Source: Spirodela intermedia (taxonomy: Eukaryota > Streptophyta > Magnoliopsida > Alismatales > Araceae). Taken from it: a stretch of 64,000 nt of DNA. Shown piece after piece: positions 11,840 to 25,275 of this stretch. Made by a program: the position numbers and the translations under genes. The DNA lies in NCBI GenBank assembly GCA_902729315.2, contig LR746273.1, forward strand, positions 3,201,001 through 3,265,000, read 5' to 3'. How positions within the stretch are numbered: position 1 is the first letter of the stretch; every line of letters starts with the position of its first letter. The notes under the pieces are model-generated. The model was not told the origin of the DNA. It saw nothing but the letters and a program-made list of their open reading frames with translations, and made no database searches.

Positions 11840-14800
11840 CGTGCGATTCCCAGAGGTACAAAGAATCTAAAACCCTCATGTCCACTGGAAGCATCAAATT
11901 TTCCGATATTCTACAAAATCAAAGCTCTCAGAATCCCACGGGCCCGAAAACACTCGAAAACCAGAAAGATTGAACAGAACAGGAGAGGAGCTTACCCCCA
12001 CCTGCCTCAAATTCTGCGTATCTTTCTCTTCGGGTGGGCATTCCTGTGTATATTGTTATTCTATATGGGGCTGATCCGTGCTAAAGCTGGCAGTTCCCTC
12101 CGTCTCATCATAGAAAGAGGCCGATTGAACAGAAACTGCAATGTCTTGCTCTTCTTTTATTATAGCAGTTTATCATTCTCCTCTCACAACATTCGGTCAC
12201 AGAATGTGAATTTTGGTCATAGATAGTTAAAAATATGGAATTCGCGAAAATTCCAAATTACAGGTTTCTAAATCGGGGAACTTATCTTGTTTAATTTCTT
12301 GTACTTTTTATTCTGTTTTATTGGATGAATTCCCATTTTTTTTAATTTATTGGCTTTCTCAGTTCAAAGTTAGTACCAATATTACCACATTGAGAGGTGA
12401 ACCATTTGCTTGCCTCATCTGATTTCCTCCTGGATCAGCCAATATGTTAAAAGCTGTATTCAAAAGTTTTTGATCTCATCTCCAAAACTTGATTCATTAC
12501 ATAGGTGAGAAATAAATTTAATAAATGATAATTGTGTGAAGGGCATATGCGTTCATTATGGTGTTAAATAGCTAATAATTGGCAAAGATATTTAATGATC
12601 ATTAGATGTCTCCATGTGAGGGCATCCAATGCTCTTCAAATATACTAAAATAAAAATAAAAATCGTTCAATATCTCTTAAGTTATGAGTGGGGCCCCTTC
12701 AGGAATAGTATTTTTCATCAATGGGAATGAATGAGGACGTGACCCTAAATATATCAAACTTGAGTAAAACATGGAAATTAAGAAGCCCATGTTCCTATTA
12801 CATGATTTCTTCATTTTATTGTAGCTTCTTCTTATTTTTATTTGCCTCATTCTATTTGCTTAGTTTTTAGTTATCTCCTTGTGTGGTTTAGTTTAGCTAA
12901 TGCTGACTTTCTCGATTACCATCACTATTACCGCTTCATTTTCTTTCATTTTTTATGTATCTTCCTTTGTTCATGATCATCATTATCTTCAATGTTCATG
13001 TTCATCTTGTCTTTGCCATTATAATTAAGTACTATTTTCTCTCTACGTTGATAAAACACTAAGGAAAAATAATTACCATTCTATATTGTTATTATAGCCT
13101 ACCTTATTGTTTAATTGACAATCATCCATAATTATGGACGTTCATATCATGATATTCGTATTCCCATTCTTTTATTCTAAACTAATTTGTTGAAAATTCT
13201 CAATGCCCTTGAAATATTATGTGGGTTTGTTCTACATATTAAAAAGGAAAACATACCAAAATAACTAAATGGATGCTCAATTCTATTATATATGTATTGG
13301 ATATAAAATGAAAGTTATATCAGCATCAGCTTATATAGCTTTTGTAATAAAATTAGAAATTAGTTCTTAAATAGTAAAGTTAAATGTTTGTCCTAAAAGA
13401 CGGAGCCTTTAGCCAATTTTATATATTACTTGTGATGTCAATCGATTAAACAAATGACATCAATAGATGGCCCTACTAAAATCATATTATCAATATTTAG
13501 ATATTTCGTACATCAATTCAACTACAATTTTACATGGAAGTAAAAATCTACAGTTCAAATTTTTCTCCAATTAATAGTTCCAATTTAGAAAAAAAATTTC
13601 TAGTGCTATGTACTATTGCCATGTTGCTCAATTAATAATGAAATTATCTTTGATAATTAATGTGATGATTATGCTTTATGATTTTTTATGAAGCCCACGT
13701 TTGTGGCTCAATGTTATGTAAATATAAGGGATTAGGTGAGAAAAAAGAAAGAGATATCTCAGGTGATATAAATTAAATAAAAATAGTTAATGGTGATCAA
13801 GTACATGTTAAATCGCATATTATATCACAGGATTAGTGCAAAATATCCTCAATAACGATACAAAGTTTAGCTAGCAAAGTAAATATAAATCCTAAATAAT
13901 AAAATATTTCAATCTTATTCTTTGCTTCAGAAAACATCATATACATCCCCTGATTAGGACATAAACTCTTGACAAAGAGTAATGAAGGGAATATAAATTT
14001 AATGGCACAATGTCCTCATCCCTTGTGAATGACCATAGTTGGAAACCTATGAACAGTGTAAATTGTGCATGTCATATAGAATGATAGCATCTATATAGTC
14101 ACAATAACTATTTTTGCTTTCTTATTTAGAACTATAAATAGTCCTTGTTGTTGATTTCAATCATTCTATTAATAAAGGAATAACTTTTATGTTTTATTTA
14201 AAATGAATATGGAACCTCTCTTGGTATCTTTTGATTGAATGATGGTACAAACCTAGTGAACCCACCTTCTCCCTGTAACCAAAAGGGGCACACATTTTTT
14301 ATGGCTTCATATTATCATGGTTTTCTTTTTTAAAATTTAAATGTATAAATTATATTTTTTATGCTTAAATTAACAAGATGTTACATTACAAATGCCCATG
14401 TTTTAAGTACCAATCATGTAGTAGAATTCCAATAAAGATAGACATAAAGTCAATTAAGTGACATAAGTTTTTGTCTATTCTATTTGGATGATCAATAAGA
14501 GCAAACATAATCAACCAAAGGAATAAACATTACAAAAAAACACATAAAAAATGAGGTTCTATAGAAAAGCTAATGATAGAAAATGATAGAAAATAATGGA
14601 AAATGACTTCAATCATGTCTAGTATTTTATGAAGTTTTGAAAGATGCAAATAGTTCCCATGCCTAGTTTTTGCATTTTAATGACTTATGAAAAAAACATG
14701 CATACTTTCCTATTGAGTTGATGAAAAATGATTGTGATGTGCTCATCTATGCATGTGCTCATCAAAAGCATATGGTAAGATGTTAATCCACACAATTTTA

Positions 14801-16602
14801 TTTTTTAAAGTGATAATATTAAGTAATAGTGGTCCTTCCACTTCTATGAGTTTACACTATTATTTTATGTGAGCCCAATTTTCCACATACCAAACTTTAA
14901 GATTATTTGACAGGGAAAATATTGCACCCAATAGAAATCGTTCACCATCAAATACATAGAAAACTTCATGCAGTAAATCATAGCTATGTCTGTACAAGTT
15001 AATTTAACCTTAGTTGCAAGTTAAGATCATTGAATATTTTAGTGGCAAAAAACAATACTATCTTAGATTTAGAGGCGTCTTAGAGTGTAGCCGCATCTCA
15101 AATCATAGCTATGTCTCATTAACATAAGGTGAGTTGGATAGGCATCTCATTGGAGAGACTAAAAATTATTCAATGGTAGATATCAACATATAGTCTGACC
15201 ATAATTAACTTTGACTTGTCAAATATGAATGCACAATAACTAAATTGATTACAACTCTTAAAGTACTAATTTGGATTATCTTCACTAAATTAATTATGTT
15301 GGACCGTTTCCATAATCATTGGTTAATTCTAACTTAAATGACCAGATTATGCACAATCAGCAACTATTCACAATTTTCAGATCCGTTGACTTTTGGGTGA
15401 CATTTGGCATGAGATGATACACACCTCTACCATTGGATGAGACCCATTACCAAAAGATTTCAAGTGATGTTTGCTACTAAGATTATATTGTTCCTCACCG
15501 TTCAAGACTTTCCCATTTAAAATAGACATCTCTATAGGGGGACACAGCACCTTGACTCCTAAGGAATTGTGCTGGCCGACAATGTCAATCAGTGGCCTAT
15601 AATTGGGTCAACCCATCATCAGTCTTGATATCCTAATTGGGTCAACGTTTGAGTCTGGCCGGCCAGGGATCTTGATCTAATAAGGCTGGGTGGTTCCTCA
15701 AAAGACGAGTCTTGATCATGAAGTCTTACCTTCAAAGCACGCGTCAGCAGGAATCTTCATCATCTGCGAAGCTTCCTCCGGAGAAAGCCGCCAGCGGGAA
15801 CTGGGGCCCACAAGAGTCTTGGTCACGTGAGGCCCACAGTTATGGGCACGGCAAGCCACCAAGGGACACGCACCCCATCGGGGACTCCTGGGCCCGGCTA
15901 ATCATTGGGCGGAAAGAGCCCCCCGGCCCCACCTCGTCCGCTCTTTACGCCCACATGCTTTAATTCCTGGAGCGAATTTAGAACTTTTTTATTTATTATT
16001 GTCCACAAACCATGACTATTGCGTATGAGCCCCCCGGAATTATTAAAGGAATAGAAGGTACTCAATCGTGGAAGGCTATAAATTATATTTATATCCCTTC
16101 TGACCAGGCGTGACGCTTCGTAGAGTACATCGTTAATCATTATGGAATTTTACAAAATAGCCCAAATATGCTAAATTTTCAGGATTTCGTTTTAGTCGAA
16201 AGTGGGTACATACATAGGGAAAAAATGAAAAATTCTAGACATTTTTCACTCATATCCCCACATTTTCTCAGAAATTTTAGCTCATGAATTACGTAAATAT
16301 ATCGTTTACATGAATCCCTTATGGGCTAATGACAAATGGCATTAACGTACTGTTTACTGGGCATTAACTAACTGCTAATTTCTCACACGAGGGCGTAAGC
16401 AAAATAATTAAACAAGTGAGGCTTTCCTGTCCCCTCCTCCTTCCACTTTAATAGCGAGAAGGCTGTCTAGGGTCGGTGTGGCCATTCGGGTCCACGAAAA
16501 CCCGATTGGATCCGACTTTATATACCGGCGGTTAAGGCTACCGACTAGTCGGATCGTTGACCCCACCCGGATGTGACCGCATTCGACGAATCTGACCCGT
16601 GC

Positions 16603-16608
16603 CACGTG
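16603..16608. promoter_or_regulatory. G-box (CACGTG) upstream of KNAT7
   Basis: Palindromic CACGTG inside GCCACGTGTA, a core recognised by bHLH and bZIP factors, about 745 bases upstream of the KNAT7 start. A second copy lies 150 bases downstream and a third at 15834-15839. Confidence 0.45.
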
Positions 16609-16755
16609 TATATAGTGAGTCCGTTACGCCGTCATGTCATGTCTCAAAGCGGGGCCCGCTCCGGTAATCCTCACCGTTCACCGGCCGCGGGCCCGATCAA
16701 TCTAGGGTGAAGATTCATCTATCGGACACGTCGGGGCCAGAGAGCCAGAACGTGG

Positions 16756-16761
16756 CACGTG
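16756..16761. promoter_or_regulatory. G-box (CACGTG) upstream of KNAT7
   Basis: CACGTG within GGCACGTGGC, a strong G-box context, about 590 bases upstream of the KNAT7 start. Its use as a regulatory site is inferred from motif and position only. Confidence 0.5.
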
Positions 16762-17075
16762 GCGACAACTTCGACAGCTGTGTCCATTTGACAGTAACGG
16801 CAGCCCGTTTGAGCCCTCCTGATGTGAGGGAACACGTAATCGACGGCGAAGATCTGGAGAAATTTAAATATTATATCGGGGAAAGTTGGGAATTAAGATA
16901 AAGGAAAATTATATTTTATTATTATTATTGTGGTGGGGATTATTGCACAGGTTCACCCATCTAACCACCTGTTGGTGGGCCACCAAGGATTTATTAGACC
17001 GGAGACAACTCCCGGCGGTGCTGCACCGCCACCAAGCGCCAACTGGTCCCGTCGCCGTCATCACCACCGTCATCG

Positions 17076-17107
17076 CTCTCTCCCTCCCTCCCTCTCTCTC
17101 TCTCCCT

Positions 17108-17145
<38 letters not shown>

Positions 17146-17222
17146 CTCTCTTTCTCTGTCTATCAATCTCTTTCTTCATCTTCCTCTCTCTCTCTATCTC
17201 TCTCTTTCTCTCTCTCTCCCTC
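17076..17222. repeat. CT-rich microsatellite in the KNAT7 leader/promoter
   Basis: Interrupted CT/CCCT tract of about 145 bases, ending about 125 bases before the KNAT7 start codon. GA/CT tracts in plant promoters can bind BASIC PENTACYSTEINE (GAGA-binding) factors; a regulatory role here is inference. Confidence 0.85.
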
Positions 17223-17348
17223 TTGCTGTGTTGGGGGGATTTATCAACAGTGAAGGGTGTACGATAAAGGGTACGAGCTGATCTCCAGGGAGGGGGTTGA
17301 TCCGAAGGGAGAATTGGGGAATTGGTGGGTGGGGGGGGGGGGAAGGGG

Positions 17349-17356
17349 ATGGAGAT

Positions 17357-17387
<31 letters not shown>

Positions 17388-18445
17388 GGGGGGGGGGAGA
17401 CGGGGGAGGAGCAGCAGCGGCAGCTTCTGAAGGCGGAGATCGCCGTACACCCGCTGTACGAGCAGCTGCTGGCGGCGCACGTCGGGTGCCTGCGGGTGGC
17501 AACGCCGATCGACCACCTGCCGCTCATCGACGCGCAGCTGGCTCAGTCCCACGGTCTGCTCCGCTCCTACGCCGCCCAGCACCGCCCCGTTCTCTCCCCT
17601 CACGAGAAGCACGACCTTGATAACTTCCTGGTCAGCTCCCCATCTCTCTCTACTCTCCTCTCTCTCTCCTCTCTCTCTCTCTCTCTATTCTCTCTCTTCT
17701 GTTTTCTCCCTAATGAAAGGGGGTTTGGTGGGGATGGCAGACGCAGTACTTGCTGGTGCTATGCTCTTTCAAGGAGCAGCTGCAGCAGCACGTCCGAGTG
17801 CACGCCGTGGAGGCGGTGATGGCCTGCCGGGAGATCGAGCAGACCCTGCAAGACCTCACAGGTACCATATTCCGCGCAAGCTTTCCAATTCTGACCTTCT
17901 CCATCTTCATGCACGCATCCGACTGCAGATTATCTCCGAAGCTATGTTCGTTGGTTGAATTATTGCTCCGTTGACTTCTTTTCTTTCGAAACTCTTTCCG
18001 CTATGGTTCATGTCAGACATATATAAATATATAGGTATATATATATATCTAGCGAGAGAGAGAGAGAGAGAGAGGGAGGGAGGGAGGGAGGGAGGTAGTC
18101 TGAGAGAGAGCGAGAGGGAGGTAGTCTGAGGGAGAGAGAGAGGGAGGCAGTCTGAGGGAGAGAGAGAGGGAGGTAGTCGGAGAAAGAAAGAGAGGGAGGG
18201 TTAGAGAGAAGAAGGAAGAGAGGCAAGGAGAGATGCTGGTGGGGAGTGGGTGGGTATGGTAGTTGAGTTAGGTAGGGGAAGGTGACAGCAGCCCTCTAGA
18301 GGGTGCAGCCTCACATAGTCACATGTGGGGACTCTCAATCTCTCCTGGCATCGTCGCTTGTTACCATCCACTTCTTCACTTACCCGTCAATCCTAGCCCT
18401 CAGAATTTGCTGGCTTTCCACGCCATCAATAATTACATGAGGACC

Positions 18446-18476
<31 letters not shown>

Positions 18477-21400
18477 CCCCCCCCTTCTCCCCCCCTCCCT
18501 CCCTCTCTCTCTTTCTGTCATTTGTTCTTGTACATCCTTTTATTTACCAAGGCTAGGTTTTTCTTGGGTTGCATTTCAAGTTTTCGAATAAAGTCAATGA
18601 AACTCTTGGGAAATAATTAAATGTGAAATGTAGAATGAGAAAACGGAGGAAGGAGGATGGGATGTTAGAAGGTTAGGCATGCTGTTGATTTTAAACCAGA
18701 AGAAATTCATGGGGAGGACTATTGAAGAGTCTTGTGTAGAAATTATTAATGAGCTCCACATTAAATTAATCAAGAATTGGTAAAGCTTGAAATTATGGAG
18801 GAAGCTGCGTTTGTGGACAAATAATGTTGAATATGAAGAAGAAGACTTCTGTAACTGTTTTGTTTGGACGAGGGACATGATACTCAATTATTAGCGGCCC
18901 AAGAAGTTGACTCGTAAATAGTATTTTAGAATTTGACTATCATATCACTTGAGCAAACCTTTAATGTGGTCAACTCATCAATATTTTATTATTTTTGAAA
19001 AATCATACATTCAAAGAATATCAATGGCACGCTCTACTTGAATACCCAAATTAAAACACTTTTATTGGAACATTTAATATATGAATGAGATTTATCATAT
19101 TCTTAAAATTTTAGAAAGCAAGTTCATTTCTACTAAGAATGACTTAAATTGTTAGATACTAGAGCACAATATTAGATTATTCACGAGGGTTCTTGAGATG
19201 ATCTGTATGTTAGGTTATGTGCTTCACAATTTGAATGTTTTGGATGAGAAATCAATTAAAGATCTGAAATAAGTGGTAAACACTTCACAAATAAATGTTA
19301 TTTTTCTAGTATAGATGTTAAAATACTGATATATCAAACCAAATATTGATCTTTATGGAGAAATTTTCATCATAAAGCTAACTTGAGTATTGAAGAAACA
19401 AATTGTTGTCACTACCTTTTTCCTTACGATTGCCATGCTGATTTAACACCGTTTACACTATCTTGTAATTTTATAATATCTTGATATACTCAATTTTTGT
19501 TTTATAGATGCATATTAGTTCTTGAAATGTCTAGTTAATCAATTCGTAATGGAATTTGTGTGGCCTTAGTTGTGTGAAATGACTTTGTTTTCTGAGATCA
19601 TAAAAGATGAAGTCTTCAAGAAAATAGTAAGAAATGATGACATGACATCTAGAATAATTCATATTAGAGAAATATAAAACCTGTAAGATTAAGATTTAGA
19701 TATCTAATCTTCATTAAGTTTTATTTATCAAGTAATTTAATGTGAAATTTAGAATATTAAAAGCATAAGTTTACACTCTAAATTCTTGAAGTGTGAATGA
19801 AGGGTAGACTAAAGTATCAAAAAGAATGAGATTTTTTTCAAGAATTTATTGTAGCTTTTTTTGGGTGAAAAAATTGAAATATGTACTGATAAAATAAGAA
19901 TTAAATATCATATAAAAAATATGAAGGTAAATTTTTATAAACCTTTGAATGAGTGGATTACTTCTATACTTCCTTAGTGGCCAAGGATTAAAAACTTAGA
20001 GATGAAATGGGCACATGAAAGGTGTGCATTGAATTCCTTAGAGGCACTAGAAAATTGAATTTTTATTATGTTTTGTGTAAGGTTTAATCATTAAGTACCA
20101 ATATATTATTCTAACATTGTAGAAGGCTCTTGATAATTTTGGGGCATTGATATATCATAATGATTAAATTATAACATAAATAAAAATCATGTTAGATTAC
20201 AATATTATCTCAATTTGTATCTTTTAAAGTTTTTTTAAAAAGTTTTAGTTTTTTTAGTAACCAATTGATACAATTGCCATTAAACTCAACCACATGTTGT
20301 TCTTTTCAACTTTTATTTTATTAAAAATTAAAGTGTATCAAAGCATATGCGTGTGGTAAACTAAAAGTCTTGATGATCAATACACAATAGAATTTATATT
20401 TTTATAGATTATGAATGATAAATATTATGGAAATAGAATATATTTTTTGTATCTTTAGTGAGATGGAAGGGTTATAAATATGGTGTAGATATGTTGTACC
20501 TTCTCCATTGAAATAAATAATTCATCATGAATGGAATGCTCTACGTTGGTTTTGTAATAAAAACAAGCATCTAGTAGTGTATTTTTCATGGCTGGTTACG
20601 ATGCTTGTGTCCCTTACAATAAAGCTTGAATCGAATAATATTTTGATGTTGTATTCTATATGTGAGAAAACTGAAAATTATTGAGAGAAAAGGTAGCCTA
20701 TTTACAATAAAGTGTAATCCTTTTGTATGATCTTGTAGGTGTGACCCTTGAAGAAGGAATAGGAGCAACAATGTCAGATGATGAAGATGAACTACAACTA
20801 GATTATGGCCTTGATGGTGATAATGAAATACATGACATGACAGGATTTGGTCCACTAATGCCAACGGAGTCTGAAAGAACTTTAATGGAAAGAGTTCGTC
20901 AAGAATTAAAGACTGAGCTAAAACAAGTAAATTGTTTTGCTATAATTACTTGATTCTCTTTACTTATCTTAAATTATTCATGTTAACCACATGAGGTCTT
21001 TTTCTCAATTTAATATTCAAGGGTTTTAGATCAAGAATTGAAGATGTGAGAGAGGAAATTCTAAGGAAGAGAAGAGCAGGAAAACTCCCTGGGGATACAA
21101 CTTCTATATTGAAGCAATGGTGGCAACAACATTCCAAGTGGCCCTATCCAACTGTAAGTTTTTTGTTTCATTCTCAATTCTCATTGTGGATGGAAGCGAA
21201 AAATAGGACTTTTGACATAATTTTATGATTTTATTTTGAAAACCTTTTCAACTTTCTACGATTAAAATATTTTTTCCTTTATAATAAAATTTCAATATCT
21301 AATATGTGCATGAAATAGTGCACAATCTCACGTTCCATGTTATTTAACAACGAAATGATATTTTGGAAATATTTTTTTATGAAATGGTTTATACTTTATT

Positions 21401-22077
21401 GCCAAGCCATGATAACACAAAGGTCTAAGTATAATATTCACAATTTTGAATGCTTATTTATCTTTCAATAAGCATTGTAGCTTGTAAAATTATGTTTCAA
21501 TGACTGATTTATGATTTTATAATATATTTGATAGAAGATGTTTAGATTACTCTTCCCATCAAAGGTATTTTCAAACATTCAATAAATATTAGATAGTGAT
21601 CCAATCATTGGTCGTTTGTAAAAATTCCTATTCAATCGTTTTATATAGATATTAGATGATGAAATATTATAGTAAGGTCATCATTTTTATATCCTTATTT
21701 CTAGATGTAACTATTCAATGAACTTTGATTTGAATTTCATTACAACATGAATTTATGTAATAGATATATAACTTCATATGTGATATGAGATTCAAATCAT
21801 AGCTTCTCATTGCAATATTCTATGTAAGAAGATAATCCTATAATTGCACTTGCCATTTCTAATTCATCATCATGTCTCATATTTTTTATGAATCCTTGAA
21901 ACAAATAGATGTTTACTCTAATTTTATGTTGTGTAGGAAGATGATAAGGCAAAATTAGTTGAGGAAACAGGCCTTCAATTGAAGCAAATCAACAATTGGT
22001 TCATCAACCAGCGAAAGCGTAATTGGCATAGTAACTCTCAATCTGCAACAACACTGAAGTCAAAACGAAAAAGGTAA
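17349..22077 (+). CDS. KNAT7: KNAT7-type class II KNOX homeodomain (TALE) transcription factor
   Basis: Five coding exons: 17349-17630, 17741-17861, 20739-20926, 21022-21153, 21937-22077, giving 287 residues (Arabidopsis KNAT7 is about 290). Order: poly-Gly run (residues 4-16), KNOX1 (about 27-68, with [20 protein letters not shown]), KNOX2 (about 90-143, with [20 protein letters not shown]), acidic linker with [13 protein letters not shown] (about 190-210), and a three-residue-extended homeodomain (about 208-272) with KWPYP and [14 protein letters not shown]. The ending LKSKRKR and short N-terminus favour KNAT7 over the longer KNAT3/4/5. KNAT7 works in the nucleus with BELL, MYB and OFP partners to tune secondary-wall deposition. 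The ATG at 17349 is the first in frame. Intron 2 is 2.9 kb and carries GA/CT repeats. An optional last intron (22074-22137) would leave the protein identical. Confidence 0.96.
17641..17697. repeat. CT-rich tract filling KNAT7 intron 1
   Basis: The 110-base first intron (17631-17740) is about half CT repeats. Confidence 0.85.
18051..18230. repeat. GA/GGGA microsatellite in KNAT7 intron 2
   Basis: GA-rich tract with a higher-order repeat: a unit like GAGGGAGGTAGTCTGA recurs four times with GA-filled spacing. A CT/CCCT tract follows at about 18446-18515 in the same intron. Confidence 0.9.
18446..18515. repeat. CT/CCCT microsatellite in KNAT7 intron 2
   Basis: CT run followed by C-rich CCCT interruptions, of the opposite strand sense to the GA tract about 220 bases upstream. 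The two could pair in a single-stranded transcript. Confidence 0.85.
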
Positions 22078-24503
22078 ATACAAACATTGCAACTATGTAA
22101 AAAAATTTGCAAAATAAATGACACAGTTTTGTTTCAGGTGAAAAACATCAGAGTCAAGAACAATATTCGATTCAATCTAGCAAAACAACTTAATGTGGAA
22201 GGTGACAATGGATGTGTCATAGAAATCAGGATAAATAGTAAATATATTGTGTACTGATTTAAATGACAAACAATCTATAATTTAACTTGTGTAATTGAAT
22301 TCTATTTTGTATTAACATTTGTTATACATATATATATATGTTGTCTTGTGGAAAGCTTCCTAGAATAATTTTATCAGACTTTGTATGTGCATGAAACTGA
22401 AATCAAGATGGGGTCTTTCTTTCTAAAGGAAGATCATAAGCTTATCTTTATCTAATGTGCTGATAACAAGACATTGAATTGGAGGTTTTGTTGTATATCC
22501 TCTTAAAATCACCCATGATTTAAATTATCTTTCTAAGGTTTTATTGAATTTTTAAGTGTTTAACACTTAAGAACTTAAAATTTTTTTATAAATCAAAATA
22601 AATAAAACTTATAAACGAAAGTTCTAGCATGTGAATGCATGTGCATTGTTGGCTTTGAACCAACAAATGGTGCATTTTTTCCCTGAATAACTAAGATGGC
22701 CAAGCATTCACTTTTACCTAAGTTTCATGGGAAGCATTGACTGAATAATTAGATAGCAGCAAGTTGACAATCTCCAATGACAAGATTCCCAATTCTTGAG
22801 GTAGATATTTGGTTACCCTTTACTGCATTATTTTATTTAGTCTACTATCCAAATATTAGGTGACCAAATGGGTGAATATCAATTTAGACTCCAACTATTA
22901 ACAAAAATATGAAAGAAATAGTAGAGCAAGTGATGTGAATCACATAAAGAAATACAAGAAAAACATGGCAAGATCTCCAAGTATAGAACATAACTACGAG
23001 TGGTTACTAAAGTAGTAACAGTCCAAAATGTTCCTCATATTTTATCTTTATAAAACACTTAATTATGGCCCTCCGATATCATTTAAGGACCAAACATTGG
23101 TCACGTAGTTTCATAAATATTAACTCACATGGCTTCTGAAAGGTATAATAGGGTAAGTAGAACAAAAAAATAGATCATGTCTGAAGCATAGCTAGTTATT
23201 TCTCTAATTTAGTCATTTTTCCTTGGCACACTAAGTATTTAATAACAATGTTGGTTGGTAATGAAAAGCAGGCCTTGTGGATACACCTAATATAGTACGT
23301 CCTGAAGATGACTGATCCAATTTACTTTGGCTAATACTTATCTGCAGCAGTTGCTATCAAACTGTAATGCTCATGATAAAATTTAAATAAACAGTTGATC
23401 ACAGCGTTTTATAAATATTTTAGATTCACGTCCCTCAAGAGACATGAAAACTATGAGAATTATTTCGAAGGGAAGGCTAGGGGAATCTGAATAGTTAATT
23501 TCAACTTCATAAGTTACTAGCAAACTAAAGGAATGTACGTATCTAAACTTACATATTTTAATCTATTAGTGCTAATCTGGAAAAGGAGGTGAAGTGTTCT
23601 TATAGAGCAACAATGCTGGGGAAAGAACATTGGGGATCAAAGAAACAATCACATAATGAAAATAAAAGTTATATAATGGCTGTTAATCGTAACTTGACTC
23701 TAATCCTAAAAGCCTCTCTGAAATCGGATGGGCAGTCCTTAAGGAAAGTCTTGTGAAAATTCACTGGTTTCAACTATCATTAGAAAGTCACGGAATTTAT
23801 AGATTCTTGAAGTAAGTATATACAAAAATGTAGTATTATTTCCACTTCAATTTGCTAAGCATATCACACCATCCACATCGAGGTAGTGCTGAGGCTCGTG
23901 TTCTATTCAAGACTCTTGCTATTCGCAGAACCATCTCTCTTCCATGGTACGAGCTACCCCCAGCTGTCGAAGGAAAATAACCTTAATCGACGCTAGATTC
24001 ATGGCAGGTCTGCGGAGGCGGGGACCTACACAGTTCGGCTGCAGTTTCATCTACTCCGACGACGAGGGTTGCAGCCTGTTCACGCCTCTCCCATTGCGCA
24101 TCGTCGGCAGAGGACCGGCGGCTCTGGCAGGATTTTAATAGCGGACGCTGGTACAGCGCGGATGGATTCGCCAGACTAGAACAAAACCTGGCCGCGTTTC
24201 GATGGCCGCGATGACGTCTCGTCGGAAGAGTCGACGGCGGCGCCGCAAGCCAAGTAACGGGAGCGATGTAGTCCCCGTTGCGCAGATGACGTAGGACTTG
24301 GTGAATTCCAACGGGAACGCTGCCGCCTGATGGTCGGTTGAGGCAGGATCTAGTGGCGGATCATATCGGAAAGCGGCGATGGTGCTCCCTGCTGAAGTTC
24401 GGTTAGACCCCGGACACTGCAACACTGCGTCTGTGAGCAGCGGCGAGAACATTGTCGTCGTGAGGTCGACGGGGGGCCGCCGACCGACTGAAGGGTATCC
24501 TGC

Positions 24504-24617
24504 TGGAGAATGAGATTGCTCGTACAAGAAGTACGAGCACCTGATAGAGGACTTTCCCTAACGGGAAGAACCGCTACATGCAGGTTGAGTGGGTCTCTCA
24601 CCGCCTCAACCCCTACC
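24504..24617 (+). pseudogene. Frame-broken exon-like fragment of an unknown protein
   Basis: One frame reads YKKYEHLIEDFP and then stops at TAA. Shifted by one base, the next stretch reads NGKNRYMQVEWVSHRLNPYR before a GTAAGT-like splice donor. The composition is protein-like (balanced, with conserved-looking aromatic and charged residues) and differs from the random frames around it. I read it as the relic of an exon ending at a donor near 24618. I cannot name the family. It could also be a chance frame in a GC-rich island. Confidence 0.35.
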
Positions 24618-25172
24618 GTAAGTATCAACCCTTGACACACATTACACAGATGCGCATAGATACTATCGACCCAAAGGTCAAGGCATTCTGGAGAAATGTT
24701 GACTAAGACTCATTTATTCAACGCTTTACACCTTACGTACTAGGATGTCTCCAATTAAGTCCGACTCAATGGTCGATACTATTTGTGGAAGTATTTGACT
24801 GAAACTCAGACTCCGCGAGAGAAACTGTGCGCTAAAATGTCTCTAATAAATCTAAGAAAATCAATTTCTAAGATGTATGGCATCTGTTATTGATGTTCCC
24901 ATGATTCCGTTCTACCCACAAGCACATTTTCATTCAAAGCTTCTAAGATTAACCTTTAAGATGAGAGCAAACTCAGGCAGGTTTGGCTAGGATCTTTCAT
25001 TACCCAACCTGCCTGATCAGTAGAAGTCAGCAACTAGTCAGTCGAACGACCAAATTCGGCAAAATATAAAGTTAAATCCTACTTGTCAATTTCCCATATC
25101 GATATATAATCGCACACAATCTAATTTCTTATGGTATATAGATGCATGAATATCTCTTCAACCTAGGACGTG

Positions 25173-25173
<1 letters not shown>

Positions 25174-25223
<50 letters not shown>

Positions 25224-25232
25224 CGTATGCCC

Positions 25233-25272
<40 letters not shown>

Positions 25273-25275
25273 GTA
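25174..25275. repeat. (CT)n / (GTCT)n microsatellite
   Basis: CT run, then a GTCT-repeat segment, then CT again, about 1.5 kb upstream of AGL6. Confidence 0.9.

Larger units (their letters stand above)
11840..17348. other. Gene-free spacer, FZR 3' flank and KNAT7 upstream region
   Basis: The FZR 3' UTR should occupy the first few hundred bases. From about 12.2 to 15.6 kb the sequence is AT-rich with no coding signal I recognise; old transposon debris is likely but not demonstrable by eye. A GC-rich patch at about 15730-15960 and another at 16430-16860 contain CACGTG motifs and GGGCCC-type elements, so the last 1.6 kb looks like the promoter-proximal region of the KNOX gene. Confidence 0.5.

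Noticed and set aside
15712-15963. 83-codon frame upstream of KNAT7
   Set aside because: Composition follows a GC-rich promoter-like patch with CACGTG and GGGCCC motifs; no protein family recognised.
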